Of a stretch of DNA of 64,000 bases, positions 10,716 to 22,260 are shown piece by piece. Source of the stretch: Zhengitettix transpicula (lineage: Eukaryota > Arthropoda > Insecta > Orthoptera > Tetrigidae); the NCBI GenBank assembly GCA_037074705.1, contig CM073590.1:94976947-95040946 (forward strand). The letters run 5' to 3'. Both the position numbers and the translations under genes were made by a program. The first letter of the stretch is position 1. Every line of letters starts with the position of its first letter. A model generated the notes under the pieces. That model had not been told where the DNA came from. It ran no database searches and saw nothing but the letters and a program-made list of their open reading frames with translations.

Positions 10716-11664
10716 TGTAATGCCAATTAATTAACACATTAATTGTAAATTTTATAATCTAAATTGTTAGAGAAACATATTCTTGACGGCGGTACCGAAC
10801 ACAAAACAACAATGTAGCAGAGCATTGTTTCTTTGTCGGAAGAAGCACTGTGCGCTCAAAATTAGACGGTTGGTCAGTTTGCTGGAAGGATTGGTCAAGT
10901 ACAGGTCGCATTAAAATATTGAGGAGAGAGTACACAATATGTTTTGGTAGAGTTCAGTCCGCATTTTGGCTTCTCAGCGATCGGGTGGTCGAAAAAGAAC
11001 TTTTGGAACTTGGAGATTAAACACGTGGCGAGAGACGAGGACGAAAACGAAAGGCGAGAACGAGAATCGAAACGAGCTTGCAGGAAAGCATAGATAAAAC
11101 GTTCACACACGCAGAACTATAAAACCTGCTAAGCACAGACAGTTTTGGTGAACATAGCCAGGCAGAGAATTAGCAGGAGTCAACCGAGTGTGGGAGAGAC
11201 GAAGAGGAGGTTCCTGGTTTCTGATTTTGATCTAAAAATACTAATTTTAGAATCAGTGAGTTTTAGTAGAAGTTGTGCAAAAACCCGTCATAGTGCTTCG
11301 TAAGTCAAAAGTATCCTGGAATGCTGCCGTGAGTACCAATATAAAACAATTAATTATGTAAACCGGATTAAAAGATAGACGTCAAATTTCGTTCTCTTCC
11401 TTTGATAAAATTTGTTAAGTAGACTCCATATTTTTAGTATAATTTCGTCGACAGGTAAATTTCGTCTTTGTTAATTGACGAGTAAATCTTTTTATTGAAA
11501 TTTGTGTTGATAAGATTTCTAAATAAATGATTAGCCGTTAACCCAGTAATGACCCTGAGATAAATTATTTGTGTAATTGTTTTAAATTATTGCTAATAAA
11601 ATATTTTGTTTGTATGAAATTAAATGCTTTCATTTAAAAAGCACACCCATTTTTGTATATTACA
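10716..11664 (+). mobile_element. Solo LTR, gypsy-like family C, plus strand
   Basis: The unit begins TGTAATGCCAATTAATTAAC and ends TTTTTGTATATTACA (949 bp, TG...CA). Flanks read TTATAT on the left and ATATAT on the right, giving a likely 4-bp ATAT duplication. In this orientation there is an initiator-like GGTCAGTTTG at 10873, a TATA-like CTATAAAACC near 11116, and AATAAA near 11597 ahead of the end, so the order of control signals suits an LTR. It is reverse to the copies at 6355 and 62183. It has no internal region and no coding capacity; the weak 71-codon minus frame inside is a shadow. Confidence 0.65.
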
Positions 11665-11744
11665 ATATATTCCTATCAATTCGCTTGATGTTTTATGTGT
11701 ACAGTGAATAAGTTAAAGCAAAATTTGGACTAGGAGCCATAATG

Positions 11745-12300
11745 TAAGGAGAAGAAATTAAAACATTAAATTTTGCTGACGCTGACTTTTATCAGAATAA
11801 GCAGAAGTTTTGGAAGACTTCCTAAATTGGCACGAAGACCAATTTTGAAAACCAAGCACAATATGAGCGTTAATTGAAACAAAAGTGAAGTAATAGAGAG
11901 TGTAGTCATAGAATAGTAGTGATGAAAATGTTATCAGATTAGGTAATGATACTGTGACGGATTTATTTTGCTGAAAGTCAGATGGCTGGAAGCGAGTCAC
12001 AAATCAGGAAGTCTTGTATAGAATGGGTGAAGAGAGAACATTTTGGAGGACAGTGACTAAAAGAAGGGATATGGTAATAGGCCACATTTTGAGGCACAAA
12101 GGGCTCGTTAAATTAGTATTTGAGGGAAGTGCGTGAGGTAATAATACAAGAGGAAGACCAAGTTTAGAATATGTTAGGCAAATCAGGGTGACTGTGGTCT
12201 GAAATAGTTCCGCAGAGATGAAAAGATTAGCGAAGGGTAGATTAGTATGGAGACCTGCATCAAATCAGTCTGACTACTACGACAAACTACCCAATTGTGC
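11745..12300 (+). pseudogene. RTE-like LINE, reverse-transcriptase and C-terminal relic
   Basis: The relic starts at a degenerate catalytic motif (AATTTTGCTGACGCTGAC, FADAD in place of FADD, near 11766). It continues to a C-terminal segment reading YRMGEERTFWRTVTKRRDM and GHILRHKGLVKLVFEGS at about 12022-12136, then GRPSLEYVRQI and AEMKRLAKGRLVWR at about 12150-12260. The same segments occur on the minus strand at 39.7-40.6 kb. Stops interrupt both halves. The 5' end lies just beyond the solo LTR. Confidence 0.6.
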
Positions 12301-12509
12301 TAAGGAAGAGTTTCAGATAATACAATATAACATCAATAACACAGTTTTAAATCACGACTGCATATAATTAATTTATTATATATTAAGTTTGTTTGTCAAC
12401 ATGAGAATCTAGAGTTGTTCAAAAATATAACTACCGTAAATAAATTGTATGGTTATCAAGAATACAATTTTAATGATAAAATTTATCGGTACATAAGCAA
12501 AAGAAATCT

Positions 12510-12809
12510 GTGTTTAGGGCTGTAGTATGGACGTCATTCGTGCATGTTTGCGATATGGTTGGCAGACCTGTAATCATGGCCCACGGACACAGAAGCGAGA
12601 GTCGCGGAACAATAGCTCAGCAGATGAGTGGCGAGGCGAGGCGCTGCCGGAACTTGCTTGTATTCCTGTCTGTTTGCGTAGTCCTAGGTCATGCTCCACA
12701 AAGAGATCGCACAGACGCAAGCGAGCGCACTACACCTCGAAACAATATCTTCAAAGATTTCCTTTTTAAATTATATGAACGAATGTGCATGCATTCATAT
12801 GGTGACTGA
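12510..12809 (+). CDS. Candidate small secreted ORF or first exon, unknown
   Basis: This GC-rich block holds a 99-codon plus frame. An internal Met at about 12624 (GCAGATGAGTGGCG) begins MSGEARRCRN followed by the hydrophobic LLVFLSVCVVLGHA, a layout like a signal peptide, then a polar, arginine-rich tail ending at 12809. Composition differs from the AT-rich flanks. I recognise no family, and a second open frame on the same strand (12527-12769) shows that openness may simply reflect GC content. Confidence 0.22.
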   Translation: MFRAVVWTSFVHVCDMVGRPVIMAHGHRSESRGTIAQQMSGEARRCRNLLVFLSVCVVLGHAPQRDRTDASERTTPRNNIFKDFLFKLYERMCMHSYGD

Positions 12810-13088
12810 ATGAAATAGGATTCCTGGCACGAGTGATATAGGACACTTCACACGATTCCAAAGCAAAGGACACAATTTTAAATATTTAAAAATAGTTACG
12901 ATTTTATTCAACATTTTTTTTGTAAATAAAATTTGAAAATTAATCGGACTGGCATAAATATAATTAATTTAACATAGCCACAAATCAGAAATTTATTATA
13001 TAAACTAGTTCAAGCGCTCTGTTCACATATCAGATCAAAAATTTAAAATGACTTCGTTTTGAGCGAGTTTTGGTGTTTTTCATTCCAG

Positions 13089-14208
13089 ACAAGCCATGAC
13101 AATTATCTTCACCAAGAGAAATAAAATTAGACATCGCTACTATTAGAAGGAGAAAAGATACAATTTCATCAGCACGTAAAAATACTTGAAATAATATGAG
13201 ATAAGAAATTAAATTTCAAATACCACATAGAAGAACTATGCACTGATATAAAAAGAAGAATTTTTTTACTCAAATGTATTGCCGCAAAACCCTAAACCCT
13301 ATAATGCTATTATACGATCGAAAATCGATTATGGTATCCTAATTTTTGAAACAGTAAGCAAATCCTTACTAAACAAAATAGCCACAATAGAAAATATAGA
13401 ACGATTTCAGGCTGCTTGAGAACTACAAACAGAGAAAAACTCCTATTCGAATCGGGACAACCCAACATCTGGTGTAGGATGAACCTTACAACTATACGTT
13501 ATGCTCTCAGGACACAGGAGTCCAGCTACCCTATAATCAGGAAAAACACATCCCCTAAACAGCAGCAGCAGGCATCAGGAGCAACCAACTACAGATCTCT
13601 TAGGGAATCCTTACACACCCTCATCATCCAACTACAGCTGGAGATCCCGACAATGGACAAACCTAATCCTCAACAAAACATCTTAATGTCAACGAGAGCA
13701 GTAGAAGAAACAGTCAAGACTATTTAAAAATCTACTATAAGAAAATCACATAGAAATACCTCGAGAAGATTAATGCATCAGCATATACAAAAATCACATC
13801 AATCAAAGAAGCAAAATTCCCGAAACCTGAAAAGCAAATAATCCTCTCCCGAATAAGATCAGACAATACCAAATTAACCCATAATTATATATTTTCAAGA
13901 ACAGAGCCACCACTGTTCCCATTGCAACGAGAACTTAACCATGAAGCACATCCTGCAGAGTGTGAGTACTACTCAACAATGAGAAGCAGCCAGCATCTTG
14001 AGCAACTTTCTACTATCGGACCTAGCGACAACGGAGACGACAATCTTAAGGATGCTGAAGTTCGTCAATGAAGCCAACTTAAGCAACCTAATTTAAAACA
14101 GAATAATAGTCTGATAGTCTCAATCTATGTAAACTAATGTAGGAGTCGCTAATGACATTTAAGTTAATGTGACAATAAACTTTTAATTTGAAAAAAACAA
14201 GCCATGAC
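13089..14208 (+). mobile_element. 5'-truncated Jockey-type LINE with 12-bp target duplication
   Basis: ACAAGCCATGAC occurs at 13089-13100 and again at 14197-14208 and brackets the insertion. The 3' end has a short A tail (14191-14197). The body is the C-terminal part of a non-LTR polyprotein: HIEELCTDIKRRIFLLKCIA near 13220, RSKIDYG near 13318, CLRTTNREKLLFESGQPNIW near 13411, then SRTEPPLFPLQREL and a ring of His/Cys near 13890-13970. Several frames are needed, so it is inactive. A clean target duplication with severe 5' truncation is classic target-primed retrotransposition. Confidence 0.75.
13416..13727 (+). pseudogene. Jockey-type polyprotein C-terminal fragment
   Basis: This is the longest intact frame inside the LINE (103 codons). 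Its first 40 residues (RTTNREKLLFESGQPNIW..., LTTIRYALRTQESSYPIIR) follow the pattern of the region after the reverse transcriptase in Jockey/CR1-group elements (FRTTP..SLLCESG..PL..RR..L..RYAL). It has neither its own promoter nor a complete domain. Confidence 0.5.
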
Positions 14209-14639
14209 CTGATGCACTAACATTCGTAAAAGTTTGAATAACTTCGTGTGATTTATTTCCGGACCCACGTCGCAATACTTTTTGTTGCTTCACTCAGGAT
14301 TCCATTCCTGAAAAATTGCCATTCGAGTTATGTTACACTTTGTATATGGCGCCATCGTTAAATAATGTAATTGTTACATATTTGGACATTCCCGCAAATG
14401 TGAAGCATCTTGCGCCATAGCAAAAATTTGTTTAATTTTACCCTAGAATTATTACAGGGGGTTTTCACGTGTAACATAGAAAGCGATTTAAAACCATAAA
14501 ATATGTTTCAAGTAATAGGGTCTATAGAAGGAATAATGTAGTGAGATATTATATTGTCAAGAATATATGAACAATAGCGAATCAATGAAACAGAAATTTT
14601 AGTATTCATTTGATGATACATATCACGAGTCTGTATTGC
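14209..14639. other. AT-rich DNA, nothing recognised
   Basis: This is unique-looking sequence between two LINE fragments. Confidence 0.4.
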
Positions 14640-15097
14640 CTAAAAATGCACAGCAAAATGAGAGTGGAATTTCTACAATATCCTCCATCCAAAGGAATTT
14701 GCTCGACGTCAACAGGCTGTAGTATCTAGATCATTGCACACTAATCAAATGCATACTTGTCTGTTCTCTAGATCTCCTCAGCCAAGATGTCCCCTGTGCA
14801 GTGTTATCCTACCAATCCCACACATCACCTTAGATTGTCCTATCTTCAAGAAGGAAAGGGAAGCCGCAATAGCCTGCTACTCCATCGCAGATTTCTGCCC
14901 ATCCGTGCCCATAAGGGAGCTTCTGAAGTTCAAAGAAATAATATAATGAGCTGTAAACAATATAATTAAGAATAATTCTATCATGATCAAGGAAAGATTC
15001 ATTAATAATTAATCTGTAAATATGTAAATAGAGTGACAGAAGGAGTTGCCCATGACCTTAATGGTTCATACGATTGTAAGTAAGGACTAATTTAAAA
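14640..15097 (+). pseudogene. Second Jockey-type LINE 3' fragment
   Basis: The frame at 14734-14946 reads HTNQMHTCLFSRSPQPRCPL then CSVILPIPHITLDCPIFKKE. The C-x2-C...H-x4-C zinc-knuckle-like motif follows the pattern H.C..C....T..H.L..CP.F seen at the C terminus of Jockey-group polyproteins. The downstream GGAGTTGCCCATGACCTTAA (15041) parallels the 3' untranslated end of the previous LINE (GGAGTCGCTAATGAC at 14141). No target duplication is recognised. Confidence 0.6.
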
Positions 15098-15333
15098 AAG
15101 GTTTTTCTTATCTAACAAAATGCAGGAGACGACTATCACCATTAAACACAAATAATTAAAATGCTAAAGCATATTATATAAAATTTATTTAGATTTGTAA
15201 ATTGTGAAATCAATGGCATGTCTTATCTCCCTACAAAGATGTATGGTTTATGAGTGTGGAAAGAACAACGTTATTATCCAAGAAAACGCCTACTAATTAG
15301 TGTTCAGAAGAATTTGAGAAAATAATTTAATAT

Positions 15334-15555
15334 AAATTTACATAAAGATAAAAAGGTTTTTTCCCCTATGATCAGGGGCCTTTTCAGTTTCATACAATTA
15401 ACTAAATATGAATTGAGCAAAAAAAATTAGACTGCTTCCAACAACATTCGGGTGCTGAATTTTTTCTGTTCAATTTATACTTTCATAATTATACGCAACG
15501 AAGTGGTCCATGATCATAGGGAAGAAACGTTTTGTGTTTTATGTTAATTTATATA
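15334..15555. repeat. Foldback with 45-50-bp arms, PLE-end-like
   Basis: The left arm (15334-15380: AATTTACATAAAGATAAAAA, then CCCCTATGATCAGGGG) pairs with the right arm (15502-15555: CCATGATCATAGGG, GAAGAAACG, TTTTATGTTAATT). On one strand each arm reads CCTGATCATAGGG...GAAACG, an order reminiscent of a hammerhead core, as in the PLE ends elsewhere in the window. Confidence 0.4.
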
Positions 15556-15556
15556 A

Positions 15557-17020
15557 TAAATTACTGACTTATGGATATGTTATATTAATTAATATTATTT
15601 GATTATGGGAGGGATTCGGCTAAACAGACATCATTGAAGGTTAATACACAAATAATATTTATTAGGGAATTTACATTAAAATTACCAAATCGTGATACAA
15701 TACAAATTATTGAAATTATTAGCTTTGGACAACATAAATTATAAACGTAGAATAGAAACTTTTTCACGATATATTGTGGGCCGCTAATAAACAAAACTTT
15801 AAGATTTCTGTAAGAAAACATACAATTTTAAATTGCCTCGAAGACGGGATCTGGGAGTAATTATGAAAATGAAGAAATCTATTACCAATAATTAAAAATT
15901 CACGAAGTCTCTACTTTATCAAACACTGGCGGCTTGGCTGTTATAAGGTCTAGAACCATGAACCAGGATATACACAGGATGACCAGATACCATGTGGGTG
16001 GGGCAACACAGCAGGAACAGGACGGCACCAGAAAGAATAGATTTTCCTCTTTCAGCCTAAACACACTTTTAATCAGCCTCAGGTCTGGACTAACCACTAT
16101 TCCTAATATTACTATCGACAAAATAAAATAAATGTCGCTTTGCAAACCTAATCGCCCACTGTCTGATCTGTTTGACGGACTTTGAAAACTTTTACGTCTA
16201 TTTATGTGTTTCTTACCACACGGCTGCCGGATCTAGAACATTCCTGCCCTTCGCAGCCTGCGTCAGGCCAACAATAGTGGCGTTGACCCTTGTGCATAAA
16301 CAATTACCCGGACAGTACTTTTTGGTGCGAAAAATTAAATATTAATATCATTGTGGAAACACAGACAGTATAGAAAACAGAACGACCACAACGTTTCTTC
16401 TACTTATCAGTAGATCTATTCAGGTGGATCACTTTTCTAACGGAAATATTTTGTGTCACGTTGTCTTTTAACAGTATTTTTGTTCGGTTTAATGTGTATC
16501 ATTTCCGAAATCAACTCATGTTTCAAGCATGTTGATATTAGTTCAATCGAAAGTTATGGTTATTGTTCATACTGTGTTTTGATAATACTGAATGCTTGTT
16601 TGAATATGGAACGGTGCTACTTAGTTCTGGTTTTTAAGGAAAATTAGAGCAAGAAACCCTGTAAACGATAAAAAGCACTTCACCTTGTTTTATATTTTTT
16701 ATATATAGGTGTAAGTCATTACAAAGTTTTTATCTGACGAATAATATTGAACTGTTTGGTTAAATTTAAGGTACACATTCGTATGAACAGGAATAACCAT
16801 TTAAGGTTTGCGTCGTGTGGAAGTGTGTACGTACGGTAAGTTATAGATTATCTGAACTTGGTCAATGTTATTAATATTAATTTATCGACGGACATTTACA
16901 TATGAGTTAAATAAAGCTAAGTTTGAGCATTAGACGGCAATAAATTAAAAACTTTCGAATCCCTGTCTAGGTTATTCAGATTTCGTCGGGTTTTCGAGAT
17001 TTGTCCAAGCAACAATCATA
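15557..17020. other. No recognised gene or repeat
   Basis: The section at 15900-16140 is open on both strands for 65-81 codons and 16200-16300 is somewhat GC-richer, but neither has a motif I recognise. Confidence 0.4.
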
Positions 17021-17024
17021 GCTC

Positions 17025-17170
17025 GATTGACTGTTTGTGTGTGTGCATGTTTCGCACACAAATCTACATCCGTGGAGCTAATTAGACAAAATTTTGAACA
17101 CTTGTTCCTTTAAACAAACACTGTGGGGGGTAAGACACGGCTACCGCCCCCAACGGCAGAGGTGGGCGAG
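17025..17170 (+). mobile_element. Family B fragment
   Basis: GACTGTTTGTGTGTGTGCAT, then CCGTGGAGCTAATTAGACAA and AAACAAACACTGTGGGGGG match 61315-61440 in order. Related sequence lies at 25848 and 55664. Confidence 0.5.
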
Positions 17171-17349
17171 GGCAAACTACTTTACACATCCATGAGAACG
17201 AAAATGGCCAGTGCATAAATTCACGTTTGTCATAATTCGGGATTTCTTATTCTCAAATGTGAATAAACAACGAAAGAACAAGTATTCAGGCGCCGTTCTT
17301 CTTTCGATAAATGAGGGAACCCACGTGGTGTACTCTCTTCTTTAATATA

Positions 17350-17950
17350 GAGATAGAAAGGGGGGCTGTGTAAGCGAGAGCAAGGTAGTCAAAGGTTAAC
17401 TAGGGCCCCCAGGCTATAGTTAAAGGATCTTACGCGGCCTAAATATTGTGCTGAGAAAGCCCTATAGAAACCTGATGCAGGTAGGTCGAGTTCCTGGTAC
17501 TTGTCCCACGCCCTCCCGAGCGGGGTTTTCTGAGGGGTCGCAGAATTCCCTTCTCCATACCTCGGTCAAGTTTGAAGGCAGCTGATCGGCTGTTCCAATG
17601 GGAATATAAGACAGCTCTTATCGTATGCGCAAGGTGTGTGACCTGGATCTTAACTAAATCACGAGTAGCCCTATTATGTTATATTATTTTTATTACTACA
17701 TTATCACAGTAATAGATGATGGAATCTTTTTAATGAATAGTCTGCAATTGCTACGGTAACTCTGCGATCTTAGGCTTGAGGTCTCTCTGTCACGTATAGG
17801 ATCTGCGGCGAATTAAATTTACGTAAGTAAACATCGAGACATCTGTCGCTACACATACACCTCTCATAACAGAACTGACCGAGGTGTCTCGGCTTATGGG
17901 AACCTTAGTTCAGAACCAGAGACTGTAGAAGGCATCCCCGCAGGTAGAAC
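17350..17950 (-). mobile_element. Family A copy split by a 205-bp insertion
   Basis: The sequence 17350-17653 matches family A up to its GGTCTGCGACCCCGG block. The next family A block (GAGGTGCCTCGG, GGGAACCTTAGTTCA) does not resume until 17862. The 17655-17860 interval is absent from other copies, so it is an insertion. It contains no clear transposon ends. Confidence 0.6.
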
Positions 17951-18039
17951 GATTTCTTGTTGAAAAAAAGTAAAACATTAGTCAATGTACCGAGAGCTCG
18001 ACCAACAGGTTTTTTATGGTTTCCCTTGCATCAATTTTA

Positions 18040-18200
18040 CGATATGCTGGATAGGTCCTTAAACTATAGCTCGGGGGCCCTAGTTAACCCATGACTATCT
18101 TTGTCTCTTTTTCAAATCGCTTCCTATTCTATTAACGGAGAGTTGCCACCATGTGAATTTACCCTCATGTAAGCGAGTTACTCTAAGAAAATAAGTCTAT
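18040..18200 (+). mobile_element. Family A 3' part
   Basis: CTCGGGGGCCCTAGTTAACC and GAGAGTTGCCACCATGTG followed by TTACTCTAAGAAAAT match the A-rich end of the family. It is inverted relative to the preceding copy. Confidence 0.6.
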
Positions 18201-18765
18201 AAGAGAAGACTAATTACTTTATTACCATGAAAAGTCGTATAACGACATGTTTCAATTTCAGTGACAATATAATATGATATTATAATATAATATTATTCGA
18301 ATATAAATTATTAAAAATAAAATACTTTTATAAAAAATAACAAGAAATTTTAGACGATTCCCTTCTTCCGACACATGTGTTACAGAAAGGGAAATAGGTT
18401 TATTTTTGTAAGGAAGAACATGTTATATACATATTTGATTGTTACTCGCTGTTATAGTAATATTTATGACAAGTACTTTGAATTTTACACATATTTTCCA
18501 AATCTATCAAAAAGTCAGGAATGTATTACTTTACATTAGAAGTGCACAAACGTACTTTCTTCGTAATTTATAAATAAACAAGTAACAGACTAAACTTTAA
18601 GATGTAATTCATATCCTTATATTTAGATCGCATGAAAATCCCAAAACTTCTGCAATAACGCAGAGCAGCAAACGACCATTCCGTTGAGGAACGCCTGTGA
18701 ATATTTCGATCAGCATATAGTTTTCAGCAATATTCTTTACCGTTATTCATTCTTGTCCCGGCGAA
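18201..18765. other. AT-rich DNA, nothing recognised
   Basis: No supported feature. Confidence 0.4.
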
Positions 18766-18769
18766 GTAA

Positions 18770-18890
18770 TACCTGTACAGTTCCGAGGTTATTTCCGGGG
18801 CATGTTTTTCGAGGTCAACTTCGATCCCGTGGCCTTCCATTTCGAGGCCAGCGCGCTAACCAGCCGGCCATTTTGCCTGGGATTACGGGG
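18770..18890 (-). mobile_element. tRNA-derived SINE-like unit, minus strand
   Basis: The minus strand reads TGGCCGGCTGGTTAGCGCGC (A-box region, about 18871-18852) and, 24 bases on, GGGATCGAAGT (B box, 18828-18818). The layout is tRNA-like but the arms do not fold as a functional tRNA. It is a different family from the SINEs at 3 and 6 kb. Confidence 0.45.
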
Positions 18891-19029
18891 ATTCGCTTTT
18901 AATAAAATAATATGTCTCTCACACTAAGTGTTTATCATTATTTCACGTATTATATCTTTATATAACTTGGAGCGTGGCGAAGATGGAACTTCTGCTGAGG
19001 ACCCACGTTTTTTTTTTCAGTGTTTATGT

Positions 19030-19395
19030 TCCGTGAGTCGCCTACAGTAAGAGTTGTTTTCTGTTTCTTTTGGAATAGTCGGCCAGCTGCCTCATAAACT
19101 GGTCAAGGCACGGAGAAAGGAATGCTGCGACCCCACAACGAACCCTTCTCCCGCCATCGGAAGGGCCTTGGACAAGTATCAAGTGCCCGTCCTCCCTGAT
19201 GGAGGTTTTCTAGGGTTTAACTTTCATCACTTTTGGTGAATTGCTCGATAGGATCCTTAACACTACATCCGAGTTAACCCTTGACTAACTTGCTCTACCT
19301 GTGCGTATCCCTCCTTTTAGGCCCTTTCCTATGCTATAAGAGAGGAGTAGCCACTACCTTGATTACGCTACACTTGCCTGTCTACACACACTTCT
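19030..19395 (+). mobile_element. Family A copy, 5'-truncated
   Basis: TGGAATAGTCGGCCAGCTGC, CGCCATCGGAAGGGC and GGAGGTTTTCTAGGG follow family A order, ending near the GAGTAGCCACTACC block. The tail is degraded. Confidence 0.65.
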
Positions 19396-20995
19396 TCTAT
19401 AGAGTGTATTTAGAAAATAAGGGATGGAAATAAATGATGGAATAGAATTTAATGAGGTACGACATCATAACAGAAATATTATATCGGTGTGAACAAAATT
19501 CTTTAATTCTAAACTAATTATCAACAAAGAACAGCAATAAAGTCGTACAAAAATAACCTAATATATTTTGTAATATGTATCGCCACATTTATTTATGTAT
19601 TTGGAACTATATTCTGGTACGAAAATGATGTATTTGACGTGCGTAGTTAATTGTGGTTGACCGAATCAGATGATTTCGAATTCATCAAATAATTAAATTA
19701 AGCGTTGAATGAATTCGAGTACATAATTACTCTGAGTCACTCTCAAATTCATGTATGACAAAAGTAAAATAATATAGTGATGGTTAATACATGAGAACTT
19801 ACTGTAGTATTAGGGGATTTTCATGTTTCAGTGATTTATAATATGCTAATTTGTGCCACTAGCTCTTTTTTAAGGAAAAAATTGTTTTTATTGTGATGTG
19901 CGTCTTTGTTTTAATATTCTAACATATTTCGCAGATCCTATTGAGAAGCAGGGATTCTAGGATGAAATGTAGACTACAATAATACCCTATTGTTACATGT
20001 TATAAATTGAATAACAATTGTTGAAAATGAGGCATATTTGAATATAAACCTCATTAAGCGTATGGAAGGAGTGGCTTAACAGCAACTTGGTTAGTTCTTT
20101 TCTGAATTTAGGTTTACTGTCTTTTCACTGTTTATTGTTGTCTGGGACCTATTTAAATATATTAAAATCATTATAATGGTATGATTTAAAGTGATTTAGT
20201 GTTATGTTATTCATTTAATCGGAGAGAGAATATCACACTATTCCATTGCTATAAGAGAACTAACATATATTATCGATTATCCTAACGTAATATAAATATC
20301 GATATTCAAATAATTACCAGGTTTGTAAAAGTTGTTTTTTATTCTTGGAAATAATTAATAACAATAATTTTGGAAATGACGGCTAATTATTTTGAAACAA
20401 TCCCTAACCTTTCCAGGGATCGAGAAAGACCACAGTTGTGGTGCAAGAAATGGAATAATATAAATTGATCTCAATTATTTGGATTAGACTGAATTCAGTA
20501 ACTTTATTTTTGTAGTTTTCAAATTCTTGTGTAGTAACTCTAATTATACTTTTTTTCTAGTCGTTCCAGTTACTCTTACAAATAGTGTATGTTTATTCCT
20601 TCTTCGATATATATATTATATATTCCTCTACCATAGACAGTCAAATATCCTGTTGTTTCAACACAGTTTCCAAGAAACTTCAAAACCATAATTCAAGTTG
20701 CAATGTTTTCAATACATGGGCCAGTGCTCAAATTTCTCACAATGCATTCCAACCAGGTTGACTAATCTCTTTCTGCCCGTTTTATTAAGCACAGTTAGTC
20801 GATTTGGAAATAACTCTATCAACACGTCTTTATCAAAGCCTTCTATTATTTGCTTTTGTTTATGATCTTCTATGATTCAGACTCTCCAGCGCACCTATTT
20901 ATTTAGTTCTCGCCAAAGGCAAGAAGTACGTTTACCTCGGATATAAACTGAAAATTACATTCGTCAAAGGAAAATTGCAAGAAGTTTCTAGAGGT
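19396..20995. other. AT-rich DNA, nothing recognised
   Basis: No coding, repeat or RNA feature is supported in this 1.6 kb. Confidence 0.45.
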
Positions 20996-20999
20996 ACTT

Positions 21000-21310
21000 T
21001 CCATGTGTGAATATCTGAATTTCCTTTGTCCGAGAGTTTCCCGTGGCCCGGCAAGAGATGTTTTAAATTGGTGCGCACCTGCTCGCTGTGAAATTCTTTC
21101 TTCGCAATATACGGGCGTGAAGATGCAAGTGAGCCGATGTACAGTATCTGCTATAATAATGAACATTGTTTGCTGGCTGGCTGGTGTAATGAAAGCAGAG
21201 TGCCGGTTGCCATGGCAACGCTCCGCCGCACTCCAACGCAGACCTGCGCACTGCTGCCTGCCTGGGACCAGCAAATTTCAAGCTCAAAGTTTGCAATCAC
21301 ATTAATGAGC
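21000..21310. promoter_or_regulatory. GC-rich island, candidate promoter region
   Basis: GC content rises sharply against both flanks. It contains a perfect X-box palindrome (21206-21219) and frames open on both strands (100 plus, 123 minus codons). I recognise none of them as protein; simultaneous openness on both strands is typical of non-coding GC-rich DNA. Confidence 0.3.
21206..21219. promoter_or_regulatory. Perfect RFX-type X-box
   Basis: GTTGCCATGGCAAC is a 14-bp perfect palindrome matching the RFX consensus RYYNYYATRRNRAC. In animals such sites control ciliary genes. Function here is inferred from sequence alone. Confidence 0.45.
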
Positions 21311-22254
21311 TACATGTGTGCCCTCTCACAATGGACGAACTGAATTTCGAATGCAACAATTTCATATTAGCCCGAAAATGCAAAGTTTGAGACCCACTAA
21401 TATGCAGTCCCCCTTTATCCGAAGCAACGCTCCACATGTTTTCACTAAGCGTTATTATTATTCTACCTATTATAAAAGAGGAAAAAGTACAACAGAACTT
21501 TATTAAAAACTATAAGTTTGTACGTCAATTCAATTAATTTTACTAAGCAGTATAGAATAATAACCAAAAGAAATGAATAGTTTTAGGATGATGGGCACAA
21601 TATGAGAATGCAACTAAAATTTGAAGTTTAATATTATAATTTTTCAATAAAACTGTGATTCCAAATTAGGTTAATTTATTCTCAATATCCTAACAAAACG
21701 AATTAACACTAGCCAAATGAAATTGCGAGGGAATCAACATAAAACCATAACAAATCTATTCGTATGTAGAAACGTTTCGTGTAGAAACGAATCTCAACCC
21801 AAAACCTTGTACGTTCGTTAGTCCAATAGAGACTCTAATAGCCAATAGAACGTGACGTGTAATAACTTTCAAATAATAAATAGTGTAAAAATTATTTTTA
21901 TAGAAAACAACTGATTTCAAACTGAAATTAATCCACTCATTGAGTAATCGTTTTGTGCCATAACTGAACAATGATGTGAACGTGATCGTTGAGTGGGAGT
22001 TTATACGGAAACTATGTCCCTTTAACTACACAAAGTTTAAGTATATCACGTCACGTATATTCAAAATAACCTTTTACAGTCAGTAAATGTATTATTTTCA
22101 CTCTTGTACTTACATCCAGACAAAATAATGAGAATTTCTGTATAATTGTACAAGGTATCAAAACAATATTAAATCAATTAATTTATATACAAACCACATT
22201 AAGGATTATTGACTAGAACGAAAGATAAAATTTAAACTGTTAATAACAATAATG
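21311..22254. other. AT-rich DNA, nothing recognised
   Basis: No supported gene or known repeat. Confidence 0.4.
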
Positions 22255-22260
22255 TGGTTA

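Noticed and set aside
20903..21305. 123- and 100-codon frames on opposite strands
   Set aside because: Mutually overlapping, with no recognised motif; the GC island explains both.
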